From contig NZ_BJDH01000012.1 of NCBI RefSeq assembly GCF_005405005.1, positions 1 through 47,248 of the forward strand: DNA of 47,248 bases, read 5' to 3'. Under the pieces are notes generated by a model. It did no database searches, had not been told where the DNA came from, and worked only from the letters and a program-made list of their open reading frames with translations. Source of the stretch: Lactiplantibacillus daoliensis. Its GTDB lineage: Bacteria > Bacillota > Bacilli > Lactobacillales > Lactobacillaceae. Shown here one piece after another: positions 1 to 8,138 of the stretch (positions within the stretch are counted from its first letter, which is position 1; the number at the start of each line of letters is the position of its first letter). Both the position numbers and the translations under genes were made by a program.

Positions 1-594
1 CATAAAATATGAATATTAATGAAAATACTGATTTAATAGGATTTATCGTGTGGCTAATTTGTTCTTGCAATTTGGGAAATAAAACTAATAGGAACGGCAA
101 TCGCCATTTTTTAATAAAAGCATTGTAAGACAAAATTTTATGTTCTCCCTTTTAATAAATCGTATATTAAATGATAAGTTATAACTGCATTAAATGTCAA
201 TTTAATGATTAATTAATAATCCGATTAAATTTTGTAATGTTAAAAACGATTTGTAATTATTCCCGTTGAATGTTGCGGTATAAAGGCTTTTAGTGCAAAT
301 GTGATTATTGTTTGTATTCAGATTGAATCTGAGATTAATATCTAGAGACTCCCTAAGGGCTTTAATTATACGATAACTTAATATTTATTTATCGCGATGT
401 TTTGGACGATTGGAGTTTAAAATGGAATCACTTCTGGAAGATTGAGGTTGTGGAGATGATTTTTGATAATAAGTGAAGATAAATTCAAATTCCGATTCAA
501 GACATTCATTCAATTCTAAGTATGAATTTCTTCCGCTTCACGTTACAATAAGAACAGCAATTATCGAAAATCTATTCACAAGGGATGTTAACGT
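1..594. other. gene-free AT-rich stretch
   Basis: No convincing gene is visible here. The DNA is markedly richer in A and T than the rest of the window. A 39-codon reading frame at 9-128 (+) exists, but it lacks room for a visible ribosome binding site and resembles nothing I know. A TACAAT -10-like hexamer at 544-549 could serve the gene starting at 595, but no good -35 matches it. Confidence 0.5.
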
Positions 595-900
595 ATGAAC
601 GACGATGGTATCACAGTTTTTCCAGCAGATTATAATTCTTCGTACCATCTGATTCTGAAGCGGGGGACTGAACATTACGCTTATTACTACTTTAAAGTGG
701 ATAAACTTGATCAGCGGGTCATTTTTTATGATGACGTAGATCGTAGCGGGATTTCAATCAAAACACAGATTACACAGCTATTTATGCGTGACCTGATTAA
801 AGCAATTGACTGGCATCCGGTCGGCAATAGTATCATTGTTGAAATTTATAACGTTGAGCGGCAGACGTCCAAGGCGACCCGCTTAGCCTGTGATATTTAA
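595..900 (+). CDS. hypothetical protein, 101 aa
   Basis: I do not recognise the family. The ATG follows an AAGGGA ribosome binding site with suitable spacing. The product is a soluble protein of mixed charge, with a Tyr-rich stretch around residues 27-33 and no membrane segment or signal peptide. It lies 8 bp upstream of the decayed ADP-ribosylglycohydrolase gene and may once have been co-transcribed with it. The codon use and length look like a real gene, but its function is unknown. Confidence 0.6.
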   Translation: MNDDGITVFPADYNSSYHLILKRGTEHYAYYYFKVDKLDQRVIFYDDVDRSGISIKTQITQLFMRDLIKAIDWHPVGNSIIVEIYNVERQTSKATRLACDI

Positions 901-908
901 GCGAGGTT

Positions 909-1849
909 GTGAAAATGCAAGCGACGCAGATGCGACGGATTATTATGGCAGGAATTGTTGGCGATGCACTTGGGGTACCGTTTGAGTTTAAGCGTCGTGG
1001 AACTTATGTGGCAAATGACATGCAAGGTTTTATCACGTGGCATGAGTCTCGGGGGAGTTGGTCGGATGATACGGAAATGTCATTAGCATTATTGGATAAT
1101 TTAACGGAATCTGAAGATTATGCGGCCTTATTTGATAAGTTTTAGGACTATATGTCGGCAGGTAAATATACACCGAGTGGTCGAGCATTTGGTGTTGGGA
1201 AGACATGTATTGTCGCTGTTAAAAATAGATTTATTAATCACATCACCCCAACCGAATGTGGTGATGCTTCAGAGTTTGCGAACGGCAATGGGGCACTCAT
1301 ACGACTTGCTCCGCTGGCGTTAGTCTTAGTAACTGAGGCGAATCAAGCGCAGTGGTTACAGTTGACGCGCGACTATACAACGATGACTCACCGCCATCCG
1401 CGGGCAATTCTAGGCAGTTATTTCTATCTAGAAATACTACACGGGTTATTTAATGGTGAGTCATTAGCGTCGGCTATTGCTAATGTAACGGCGATCTTAA
1501 AGCCAGCATTAACGCCGGATATTTTAGCAGAGTGGCCAGTTTATGAGCCATTTCTGTGACCAAATTTTGGATAGACGACTCGTGATAAGATTAAGCCAAC
1601 TGGTTACGTTGTCGATACTTTTGGAGCGTCGCTCTGGTCAGTGACACAAGCGCAGACGCTTAAAGCGGCCATTTTGATTGCGGCTAATTTAGGTGGTGAC
1701 ACGGACACGGTAACTACAATTACGGCCACCTTGGCGGCTAGTCGTTTTCCAACTGATCCAGTTCCCTGGGTGGATGATCTGATGCAACCTGCGTGTATTT
1801 GGCAGGATTGATTGACCCATTTGTTGCCAAGTTTGCGACTAATAATTAA
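909..1849 (+). pseudogene. ADP-ribosylglycohydrolase family protein, inactivated
   Basis: Conceptual translation gives an ADP-ribosylglycohydrolase (DraG-like) protein. The N-terminal GDALGVPFEF motif is followed by GSWSDDTEMSLALLD, which carries the metal-binding Asp residues. Later come ECGDASEFANGNGALIR and, near the C-terminus, NLGGDTDTVTTI, the second metal-binding site. A GTG start at 909 is used. The same frame has a TAG at 1143-1145, a TGA at 1557-1559 and a TAG at 1572-1574. Near 1795 the sequence shifts frame so that the natural C-terminus ends at 1847-1849. The family removes ADP-ribose from proteins or small molecules, but this copy cannot make a full-length enzyme. Around 1557-1590 another frame gives a more family-like reading, so compensating indels are possible. 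Confidence 0.88.
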
Positions 1850-1867
1850 ACGAAATAACTAGCCATC

Positions 1868-1908
1868 TAACAGTCAGGTATCGTGTACCGACTGTTAAAT
1901 GTTTTTTT
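1868..1908 (+). terminator. rho-independent terminator
   Basis: TAACAGTC (1868-1875) pairs with GACTGTTA (1890-1897) and is followed by a run of seven T. It ends the 595-1849 unit. Confidence 0.8.
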
Positions 1909-2250
1909 AGATTAGCAAAAAGGATTTGAAAAGATAGTACCTGTTTTCAATAATTACAGCATTATCCTTGAGTTGGCCAACTATTCTGTGAAAAATCGTG
2001 AAAATTATTAGTTTAGCGTTGAAACTAACCCAACGCATCGGTATACTTTAAAGCGTTGTTAATCGCCTTAACCTTTTCTTAATAGATTGGGTGGTGATTT
2101 TTTAACAATTGTTGGTCACTAAAACTGGTCGTTGCTGTTAGCGCTCAAACTCAAAATGGAATTTAGTTTGTGTAATTATTTAAATTTGAAAGTCAGACAA
2201 GTAGCTCCGGGACCGACACAACGATGTAAGTTGTCGTAGGTTTTTTAAAC
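1909..2250. other. gene-free spacer
   Basis: No reading frame here resembles a protein and there is no strong promoter. It separates a rightward and a leftward transcription unit, both of which end in terminators here. The sequence is AT-rich apart from a short GC-rich patch near 2205-2240. Confidence 0.5.
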
Positions 2251-2301
2251 AAAAAAGGCCCCACAGTGGTATCCAGTCAAGGATTGCCATTGTGGGGCCT
2301 T
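2251..2301 (-). terminator. terminator of the DUF1659/DUF2922 pair
   Basis: AAGGCCCCACA (2255-2265) pairs with TGTGGGGCCTT (2291-2301). Read leftward, the stem is followed by a T run. It lies 21 bp beyond the stop of the gene at 2323-2550. Confidence 0.85.
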
Positions 2302-2322
2302 TGTAACAGCAGGTTCAGTTAA

Positions 2323-2550
2323 CTAAGCTTTGGGTGCATCAATGATCGGTGTTTCAACAGTTTCGACGTACTTGGCAGCGAGTGGTTCAGCAACCAAGTT
2401 GACACCAGCCTTGTTGAAAAGTTGGGTGGCAGCTAGGTCAGCCATGGCTTTAGCCACAACTTCCTTGGTTAAGCCATCACTAGCGTAGTGTAACTTTAAG
2501 TGGTGGATTTTCTGGGTGCTGGTTTTGAAGCTCATATCTAAAGTTTTCAT
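2323..2550 (-). CDS. DUF2922-type small protein, 75 aa
   Basis: This short soluble protein opens with a MKTLDMSFKTSTQK strand, followed by an LTKEVVAKAMADLAATQLF helix and an N-x-A-G-V-N-L segment. That pattern matches the DUF2922 family as I remember it. A good AGGAGG ribosome binding site precedes the ATG. The gene lies 13 bp downstream of a DUF1659-like gene, and in Firmicutes the two families are commonly adjacent (recalled, not checked). The molecular function is unknown. It lies downstream of a sigma factor gene on the same strand. Confidence 0.7.
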   Translation of the reverse strand: MKTLDMSFKTSTQKIHHLKLHYASDGLTKEVVAKAMADLAATQLFNKAGVNLVAEPLAAKYVETVETPIIDAPKA

Positions 2551-2563
2551 TGATTAATTCCTC

Positions 2564-2779
2564 CTATTGTTGGGCAACGGGTGCGTCGTATTGATAAAAG
2601 CTCGTGATCTTAGCGACTTGAAAGGCTTGACCGGTTAAGGCTTCGAGTGTTTTGCCAAAAGTGGTCAGTTGTTCATTAGTCGCCGTTTGGGCGATGGCGG
2701 TGAATGCTTGCTTGCGCACGACATTTCCAGCGTCGACCATTTCCACGGCTAATGTTGATTTCAACCAAGTTTTGTTCAT
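2564..2779 (-). CDS. DUF1659-like small protein, 71 aa
   Basis: This 71-residue protein has no signal peptide or membrane segment. The pattern MNKTWLKSTLAVEMVDAG...RKQAFTAIAQTATNEQL is shared in outline with the 65-aa product encoded at 2945-3142, so the two look like paralogues: Trp near position 4, STLA, a charged turn, a K/R-x-F segment, then TAxQ/TxEQLxxxG and a hydrophobic C-terminal strand. A GGAGG site precedes the ATG, and the gene forms a pair with the DUF2922 gene 13 bp downstream. Function unknown. Confidence 0.65.
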   Translation of the reverse strand: MNKTWLKSTLAVEMVDAGNVVRKQAFTAIAQTATNEQLTTFGKTLEALTGQAFQVAKITSFYQYDAPVAQQ

Positions 2780-2813
2780 GAGTGAGACCTCCTAATATTT
2801 TGGTAGGCTGGCC

Positions 2814-2858
2814 AGCTTACATTAATACAGACGGTTACGTTGGCAAAATAGTGCAATT
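2814..2858 (-). promoter_or_regulatory. candidate shared promoter element, copy 2
   Basis: Read on the minus strand, AATTGCAC (2858-2851) is followed 29 nt later by TGTAAGCT (2821-2814), with CCGT between them. A very similar arrangement precedes the paralogous gene at 2945-3142. The pairing suggests a common promoter or operator. Whether the neighbouring sigma factor recognises it is inference. Confidence 0.4.
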
Positions 2859-2886
2859 GAACGGGCACTTATTTTGAGCAAATCGT

Positions 2887-2940
2887 AAAAGTGTCCGCCG
2901 AGTCATGCCTTGATTTCAAGGCGACTCGGCGGACACTTTA
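2887..2940 (-). terminator. strong hairpin terminator
   Basis: A perfect stem pairs GTGTCCGCCGAGTC (2891-2904) with its complement at 2923-2936. The A and T runs on either side allow termination in both directions. It lies just beyond the stop of the 2945-3142 gene and separates it from the next promoter. Confidence 0.88.
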
Positions 2941-2944
2941 AAAG

Positions 2945-3142
2945 TTAGATCGTGAAGTGACTGGTGGTTTTCAAAACTGCGGCCGTAAATGGTGCGTTAG
3001 CGATTTGGGCAACGAAATCACCGAGGGCGGTAATTTGGACTGCTGTGACGTTTTCAGTGACATCGTTAAATGTCCGTTTAGCGGCGTGATGATCTTCAGT
3101 TGCGACCGTGATAGCCAGGGTACTTGCTTGCCAATTTTGCAT
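2945..3142 (-). CDS. DUF1659-like small protein, 65 aa
   Basis: This is a paralogue of the 71-aa product encoded at 2564-2779: MQNWQASTLAITV at the start, then AKRTFNDVTENVTAVQITALGDFV and a hydrophobic C-terminal strand. It is soluble and has no signal peptide. The AAGGAGG site before the ATG is strong. The gene starts 69 bp downstream of the sigma factor gene on the same strand, with its own candidate promoter reaching into the end of that gene. Function unknown. Confidence 0.62.
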   Translation of the reverse strand: MQNWQASTLAITVATEDHHAAKRTFNDVTENVTAVQITALGDFVAQIANAPFTAAVLKTTSHFTI

Positions 3143-3169
3143 GGGTGAACCTCCTTGAGTGTTTTTGTA

Positions 3170-3213
3170 AGCTTACATGATATCAACGGCTAGACTGACC
3201 CAAAAGTGCAATT
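3170..3213 (-). promoter_or_regulatory. candidate shared promoter element, copy 1
   Basis: On the minus strand, AATTGCAC (3213-3206) overlaps the stop codon of the sigma factor gene, and TGTAAGCT (3177-3170) follows 28 nt later. CCGT lies between them, as in the copy at 2814-2858. This is the most similar stretch between the two upstream regions apart from the ribosome binding sites. Confidence 0.4.
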
Positions 3214-3754
3214 ATTGTTCAGCCTCATAGAGTGCCTGTGCTTTTTGCAATAAACTGGCGCGCCAATTATAGACGGTACGGCGACTGACGCTATGCGTTG
3301 TCATGATTTCAGCGACGGTTTGTTCATCTAAAAAGAATTCAGTGAGGTAAATCCGTTCTCCTGGTCGACATTGATCAAGCAAACTTGTCAGTAAGTCGGT
3401 GAGTTGCCATTGACGTTCGCGCTTGGTCATCGGAGTGATGCTCAGCCGTTCCGCATTTTCAACGGCAACTTGGGATTGACTGCGGAGCGTTTGTTTCCGC
3501 AAATAATCTAAAGTCCGCCATTTGATGCGTCGGAAAGCAAATTTGCGAAAGTCAGCGAGATTTTCTGGTAATGCCGGTTCAAAATTTTGGTAGGCAGCTA
3601 ACCAGGTGAGATGTGCAGTGGTGACGCAGTCTTCAAATTGCGGATGGCCCTTCGTCACGTTGGCCGCTTTAAGTGCGCCGTATAGGAGTCGCTGGTGGGC
3701 TGGTTCTGCTAGTAAGTCAAATGCTGCTCGGTTTTCAAGTCGATCAGTTCGCAT
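3212..3754 (-). CDS. sigma-70 family alternative sigma factor, 180 aa
   Basis: This short sigma factor probably redirects RNA polymerase to a small regulon. A region-2-like segment (about residues 40-90) contains FEDCVTTAHLTWLAAYQNF and ends in the RRIKWRTLDYLRKQ helix. A region-4-like helix-turn-helix (about residues 138-175) reads DEQTVAEIMTTHSVSRRTVYNW. Region 3 and a long region 1 are missing, as in ComX, SigH and SigO-like factors. The ATG at 3754 has a GATGAGG site. The genes beside it encode DUF1659/DUF2922 proteins, families I recall near SigO (YvrI)-type sigma genes, and a divergent ComK-like gene. Competence ComX is an alternative identity. Confidence 0.75.
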   Translation of the reverse strand: MRTDRLENRAAFDLLAEPAHQRLLYGALKAANVTKGHPQFEDCVTTAHLTWLAAYQNFEPALPENLADFRKFAFRRIKWRTLDYLRKQTLRSQSQVAVENAERLSITPMTKRERQWQLTDLLTSLLDQCRPGERIYLTEFFLDEQTVAEIMTTHSVSRRTVYNWRASLLQKAQALYEAEQ

Positions 3755-4038
3755 GTCAATGCCTCATCTCGTTAGTTTGCCTTGGCCAAGGTTGACCCTA
3801 GCATACCGAGGCTGTGTTGAATTGACGAGTCAGCAAAAAGTGACGAAGTCTGTATAAGATTGGCCTAATTATGGCATTCTATTAATAATTGACCAGACAT
3901 TAGAGATATAACTAGTATTTTACGTATACAACTGGTAAGCTGTGGTTAACTTGATTGGTTATTCCATTAGTAAAACATTAATTGCGTACACAATCTTGTG
4001 TAACTGCCGCCAAGTCGGCATTCTGGAGGAACTGTACT
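3755..4038. promoter_or_regulatory. divergent intergenic region between sigma factor and comK-like genes
   Basis: These 284 bp must hold the promoters of both divergent genes. A GGTAAGCT at 3931-3938 resembles the TGTAAGCT half of the element found upstream of the small-protein genes, but the AATTGCAC partner is not at the same distance. No clear -35/-10 pair was found for either gene. Confidence 0.35.
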
Positions 4039-4782
4039 ATGTTTAATAGTCACAATGCTCACCCCAGTTTTAATGATGACATCTGGTCCACGTACCCAAA
4101 TCAGGTTGATTTAAGAAAGCCATTCAGTCTTTTGAAAGTTGCACATGCTGAAAATCACTTGAAACTTAACAATTATCAGACTTTTTGTCTAGTTGACATT
4201 AGTCGTGAGGTTTGTATCGAAAATGCGATTGTATTTGATTTTCAGCGTGGTATCTTAAAGACAACCCAAACGACACGGGAACTGATGCGGCAGTGTTATC
4301 GGCAAGTTGACTATCTGCATAGTCACGCTTTAAAACAACTGGCGCTTGCGAATGATGTCACGCCAATTAAGTTGCCATTTATTAGTGGAACAGTCTGTTT
4401 GTTGCCAATGACCTCGGCAATTCAACAGTCTAGCAGTTGGTTTAGCAGTACCCAGTTGACTGACTGTAATGTCGTTTCAGATCGTTGTACAGAGTTGACC
4501 TATTTTGACAAAATTCGGTTGATAATTCCACTAAGTGTGACACGTGTCAGACGTCAGCTTAGAGATAGCCGTAAGCTACAGCAAGTTATTGCAATCAGTG
4601 TGTCACTTCAGGAGCAAAATCCGGCTGACAATTGGTTTCTAACTAATGATGGTAAGTTACTTTGGTACTACGAGCGTGAGGCAATTCTCATCTATACAAA
4701 ACATATATTAGAGATAAACGGTTTTCCGGCAACGGCGCAGGATATTCATGCCATTGCAGACAATTACTTTGGTAAATTCTAG
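4039..4782 (+). CDS. comK: ComK-like competence transcription factor, 247 aa
   Basis: The product resembles ComK, the DNA-binding activator of late competence genes in Bacillus. The best match lies in the middle: LPFISGTVCLLPMTS, then SSSWFSSTQLTD and RLIIPLSVTRVRRQLRDS. These follow the B. subtilis blocks with FLFPTLSS, GWISHVHV and ELPISYN...R. The upstream segment TRELMRQCYRQVDYLHSHA aligns with the ComK block containing CRFFGSSYAGR. The ATG at 4039 is chosen over upstream starts because GGAGG lies at the right distance. It is about 50 residues longer than Bacillus ComK. It is divergent from an alternative sigma factor, which suggests a shared regulatory module. Identification is by remembered sequence pattern only. 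Confidence 0.68.
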   Translation: MFNSHNAHPSFNDDIWSTYPNQVDLRKPFSLLKVAHAENHLKLNNYQTFCLVDISREVCIENAIVFDFQRGILKTTQTTRELMRQCYRQVDYLHSHALKQLALANDVTPIKLPFISGTVCLLPMTSAIQQSSSWFSSTQLTDCNVVSDRCTELTYFDKIRLIIPLSVTRVRRQLRDSRKLQQVIAISVSLQEQNPADNWFLTNDGKLLWYYEREAILIYTKHILEINGFPATAQDIHAIADNYFGKF

Positions 4783-4831
4783 CGATATTTGTTAAATTAG
4801 ACATACTAGCGTGAACGAGGAGTCTGATTTA

Positions 4832-5635
4832 ATGACAAAAAAGGTTACTAAAATTATGGCACAGAAACGGTCCGGTCGGTATAACGTCTATTTAGACGAT
4901 AAGTATGCGTTTCCGATTAGTGAATCCGTCATGATCAAGTTTAGCGTGTTCAAGGGGATGGAAGTAGACGATGCCCTCGCTGCTGAAATGATTGCGGCGG
5001 ATGACGTTGCCAAAGCTTACTCACGGGCGCTGGATTATTTGTCGCATCAATTGCGGACAGAAAAAGAAGTTCATGACAAGTTACGTGATGAAGAAATCGA
5101 TGAAGATGTAATCACGGCAACAATGGCACATCTGCGTGAACTGCGTTTGCTGAGTGACGAGCAGTACGCGGCGGCATATGTTCGGACGGCTAAGCGGACT
5201 TCTGATAAGGGACCACGCGTCATTCGGCAAAAGTTACGTCAAAAGGGCGTTGGGGAACAACTTATCGATGATGCCTTAGCCGGGCAATTTACGGCCGATG
5301 ATCGGTTAGAAAATGCCACTGAACTCGCAAAAAAGTTAGCCAAGCGATATCATAATCAAGCGTTTAAAACGATGCAACAAAAGGTGCGCCAAGGATTGAT
5401 GACCAAGGGCTTTGATAACGAAATCGTCACAGCGGCCATTGACGCCATCGACTTAGAACCGGACGTTGATGAGCAATGGGACGCCTTGGTCAATCAAGGT
5501 GAAAAACTCTGGCGTCGAAATCGGAAATATGCTTTTTCCGAACGCTGCTTACGGACGAAGCGCAATCTTTACCAAAAAGGGTTTCTAATGGAAGATATTA
5601 ATCGATTTATTGATGAACAAGTCGCAGATGAATGA
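4832..5635 (+). CDS. recX: RecX regulatory protein, 267 aa
   Basis: RecX binds RecA filaments and limits their activity in recombination and SOS induction. The protein has the three-helix repeats of the family, seen in [25 protein letters not shown] and [19 protein letters not shown]. The core [21 protein letters not shown] follows, then a C-terminal repeat with [14 protein letters not shown]. The length of 267 aa is usual for lactobacilli. The ATG at 4832 is preferred to the GTG at 4811 because GAGGAG lies 9 bp before it. The gene follows the comK-like gene by 49 bp, so the two may share a transcript. Confidence 0.93.
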   Translation: MTKKVTKIMAQKRSGRYNVYLDDKYAFPISESVMIKFSVFKGMEVDDALAAEMIAADDVAKAYSRALDYLSHQLRTEKEVHDKLRDEEIDEDVITATMAHLRELRLLSDEQYAAAYVRTAKRTSDKGPRVIRQKLRQKGVGEQLIDDALAGQFTADDRLENATELAKKLAKRYHNQAFKTMQQKVRQGLMTKGFDNEIVTAAIDAIDLEPDVDEQWDALVNQGEKLWRRNRKYAFSERCLRTKRNLYQKGFLMEDINRFIDEQVADE

Positions 5636-5670
5636 AAGACGGTAAATAGATACGCGCGTCGCATTAAAAT

Positions 5671-5680
5671 CTGTTATAAT
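5671..5680 (+). promoter_or_regulatory. extended -10 promoter for the Ntdp-like gene
   Basis: TGTTATAAT forms an extended -10 element (TATAAT at 5675-5680), 55 bp before the chosen start. There is no good -35, which is usual when the TGn extension is present. Confidence 0.55.
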
Positions 5681-5735
5681 GTTTAATGAAATTCGATGAA
5701 ATTTTCACCCTATGTTTTGGAAAGTTGGGCTAAAC

Positions 5736-6284
5736 ATGACGCGCGAAGCTAAAGGACCTAAGGAAGGCGACTTCATTACGATCAAAAGCTATAAGCACGA
5801 CGGGAGTTTACATCGAACTTGGCGCGATACAATGGTACTCAAAACAAGCGAAAATGTCTTAATTGGTTGCAACGATCACACACTCGTCACCGAAGATGAT
5901 GGTCGACGGTGGGTGACTCGTGAACCGGCAATCGTTTATTTTCATAAGCATTATTGGTTTAATATCGTGGCGATGATTCGCGATAACGGGGTTTCATATT
6001 ATTGTAACCTAGCGTCACCAGCCGTTTTAGATAAAGAGGCTTTGAAGTACATCGATTACGATCTAGACGTCAAAGTCTTCCCCGATGGTGAACGTCGGTT
6101 ATTGGATGTTGATGAGTACGAAGAACATGGCGCCAAATGGCAGTATCCCACTGAGACTGATCGCATTTTAAAAGCAAATGTGAAAGTTTTGGTTGATTGG
6201 ATTAAGCATAAGAAAGGCCCATTTTCACAAGAATACATTGATATCTGGTATAGCCGTTATCAAGAATTATCACGTCGGCAATAG
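5736..6284 (+). CDS. nucleoside tri/diphosphatase (Ntdp, DUF402), 182 aa
   Basis: The protein matches the Ntdp/UPF0374 family, which hydrolyses nucleoside tri- and diphosphates. Recognisable blocks are [51 protein letters not shown] and YYCNLASP. The [17 protein letters not shown] block carries the acidic metal ligands. The [12 protein letters not shown] start at 5736 fits the family. The ATG-like start at 5712 would add an unusual extension and has no site before it. It is monocistronic, with its own promoter and terminator. Confidence 0.9.
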   Translation: MTREAKGPKEGDFITIKSYKHDGSLHRTWRDTMVLKTSENVLIGCNDHTLVTEDDGRRWVTREPAIVYFHKHYWFNIVAMIRDNGVSYYCNLASPAVLDKEALKYIDYDLDVKVFPDGERRLLDVDEYEEHGAKWQYPTETDRILKANVKVLVDWIKHKKGPFSQEYIDIWYSRYQELSRRQ

Positions 6285-6320
6285 CTCCGCTGGCGGCGAG
6301 CCAGTAGCGTAATTAGTAAA

Positions 6321-6347
6321 AAAGACATCCGCTGGGTGTCTTTTTTT
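6321..6347 (+). terminator. rho-independent terminator
   Basis: AGACATCC pairs with GGGTGTCT (one G-U pair) around a GCT loop, followed by seven T. Confidence 0.85.
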
Positions 6348-6441
6348 GTGGCAACTAGTCAAGTCCCCGTCAGTAGCTTGATTGTCGCGAAGATAGCAGT
6401 GTGTTAAGCTTAAATTCAGTGATTTTAACGAGGTGAAGTTA

Positions 6442-6495
6442 ATGAGTGCGCTAGATTGTCTAACAATGTCCGGCACAAATAGATGCAAGTTTTAG
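6442..6495 (+). other. possible 17-codon leader peptide upstream of the MutS2-like gene
   Basis: A good GAGGTG ribosome binding site precedes an ATG that opens a 17-codon frame containing MSALDCLTM. An imperfect stem follows at about 6500-6551, where GCGGATAGACA faces TGTCCATCGC, just before the MutS2-like ribosome binding site. This could be a translated leader or a gene remnant. No conservation could be tested. Confidence 0.25.
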
Positions 6496-6562
6496 GTCAG
6501 CGCGGATAGACAACTCAAACCAATGATCGTTTCTCCGTGGCTGTCCATCGCAAGGAGAAAAC

Positions 6563-8083
6563 ATGACAACTAATTTAAAACAATCAATCCAACTAGATCA
6601 AATTTTGACGACCGTCGCAACATATACACACAGTGATATTGCGGCACAACAAGTCATCGCCAGCCCGTTGGAGACTGATCTGACGACGGTTCAGACCCAA
6701 TTACAATTAACACACGAAGCCCATCAGCTTTTGCTGAACTCGGTTACGTTGACATTTTTTAATCTGGACCAGTTAACAGCGGTACAAACAAAACTCGATC
6801 AGGGGCTCTTACTGAATGCCACTCAGCTGGGGCTAATCAGTGACTTCTTGACGAGTGGCCAACGTTTGATGACAACGTTACGTCAGCATGCGGCGCTAGC
6901 ACCACAGTTGGTGGCCTTAATGACGCCGGTGACGGGCTTGAGTGGTCTGCAACAACGCTTAGCGACTGAGATCACTCATGACCAAGTTTCCGACCATGCT
7001 ACTCCAGAATTGGCACGTTTACGGCAAAAAATCAGCCAGCAACGCCAACAAGTCCAAGCGGCGTTGACACAATTTGCCCAAAAACATGCGCAGGCGGTGC
7101 AAAGTCGACGCCTAATTACTCGTAATGATCATGTATGTGTGCAATTGAAGGCGAGTTATAAATCGCGTTTTGCTGGTAATATTATTGATCAATCAAGCAC
7201 GGGATCAACGGTTTTCTTTGAACCAAAAATGGCGGTGCAACGTGGTCAGATTTTGGCACAACTCATTGCCGAAGAGAGTGCAGAAGTTTATCAGATTTTG
7301 GCCACCTTGACAGGCGATGTGCAACAACGATGGCCCGAACTGGTGAAAAATCAACAATTAATCAGTCAGTTAGATCAGCTAATGGCGCGTGGTCAATACG
7401 CGTTGCAGACAAATAGTTGCCTGCCAAAATTAAATACCAATCAGCATTTGAAAATTATTGATGGCCGGCACCCATTACTGGGATCAAAGGCTGTGCCATT
7501 GAATATCGAGCTTCAACCACAGCAAGGGCTAATGATTACCGGCGCTAACTCTGGGGGCAAGACGGTCGTGCTTAAAACGATTGCATTGTTTGCGCTCATG
7601 ATTCAAGTTGGTCTTGAAATTCCAACTGCGGTAGGAACCGAGATACCAGTATTTACGCAGGTCTGGCTAGATATTGGGGACAATCAGAGTCTAGCTGCTC
7701 AGCTCAGTACCTTTGCGGCAGAGATGACGACTTTGGTCACCATGACGGATGCCATCAAACCGAATGCCTTAGTCCTACTTGATGAAATTGGTAGTGGGAC
7801 TGATCCAGAAGAGGGGTCTGCCCTGAGTATCGCAATTATTGACTATTTGCGGGCCCAACAAGCGACGATTGTTGCTACCACGCATTTTAGCGCCATCAAA
7901 CAATATGCTGTCGATTGTCCGACCTTTATGACGGCAACCATGGCGTTTGACCGGAAAACGTTGGCGCCAACTTATCAGATTTTATTGAATCAAGTTGGTG
8001 CCAGCGAAGCGATTTGGCTTGCAGAGCGGCTTGGTTTGTCACCAGCCATTTTAACGGCTGCGCGGCAACGATTAATGAATTAG
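6563..8083 (+). CDS. MutS2-like DNA repair ATPase lacking the Smr domain, 506 aa
   Basis: The C-terminal ABC-type ATPase of the MutS family is complete. Walker A GANSGGKT is near residue 328, LLDEIGSGTDPEEGSALS near 404 carries Walker B and the signature, and the ATTHFSAIK switch His lies near 438. The N-terminal 300 residues hold the helical lever and clamp, including a Gln-rich coiled coil (about 150-180). MutS2 proteins are about 780 aa and end in a KOW-like and an Smr nuclease domain. This one stops right after LAERLGLSPAILTAARQRL. It is therefore a short MutS2-type protein, or a natural variant family, and the nicking activity of Smr would be absent. GGAGA precedes the ATG. Confidence 0.87.
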   Translation: MTTNLKQSIQLDQILTTVATYTHSDIAAQQVIASPLETDLTTVQTQLQLTHEAHQLLLNSVTLTFFNLDQLTAVQTKLDQGLLLNATQLGLISDFLTSGQRLMTTLRQHAALAPQLVALMTPVTGLSGLQQRLATEITHDQVSDHATPELARLRQKISQQRQQVQAALTQFAQKHAQAVQSRRLITRNDHVCVQLKASYKSRFAGNIIDQSSTGSTVFFEPKMAVQRGQILAQLIAEESAEVYQILATLTGDVQQRWPELVKNQQLISQLDQLMARGQYALQTNSCLPKLNTNQHLKIIDGRHPLLGSKAVPLNIELQPQQGLMITGANSGGKTVVLKTIALFALMIQVGLEIPTAVGTEIPVFTQVWLDIGDNQSLAAQLSTFAAEMTTLVTMTDAIKPNALVLLDEIGSGTDPEEGSALSIAIIDYLRAQQATIVATTHFSAIKQYAVDCPTFMTATMAFDRKTLAPTYQILLNQVGASEAIWLAERLGLSPAILTAARQRLMN

Positions 8084-8094
8084 CGTGCAATGAA

Positions 8095-8123
8095 AGTCAG
8101 TCCAGTTGGGCTGGCTTTTTTTT
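8095..8123 (+). terminator. rho-independent terminator of the MutS2-like gene
   Basis: AGTCAGTCC (8095-8103) pairs with GGGCTGGCT (8108-8116), followed by eight T. Confidence 0.88.
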
Positions 8124-8138
8124 GCTTTTAGAGAGAGC

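Noticed and set aside
9-128. 39-codon plus-strand frame
   Set aside because: Only eight bases precede it in the window, no ribosome binding site can be seen and the sequence matches no family I know.
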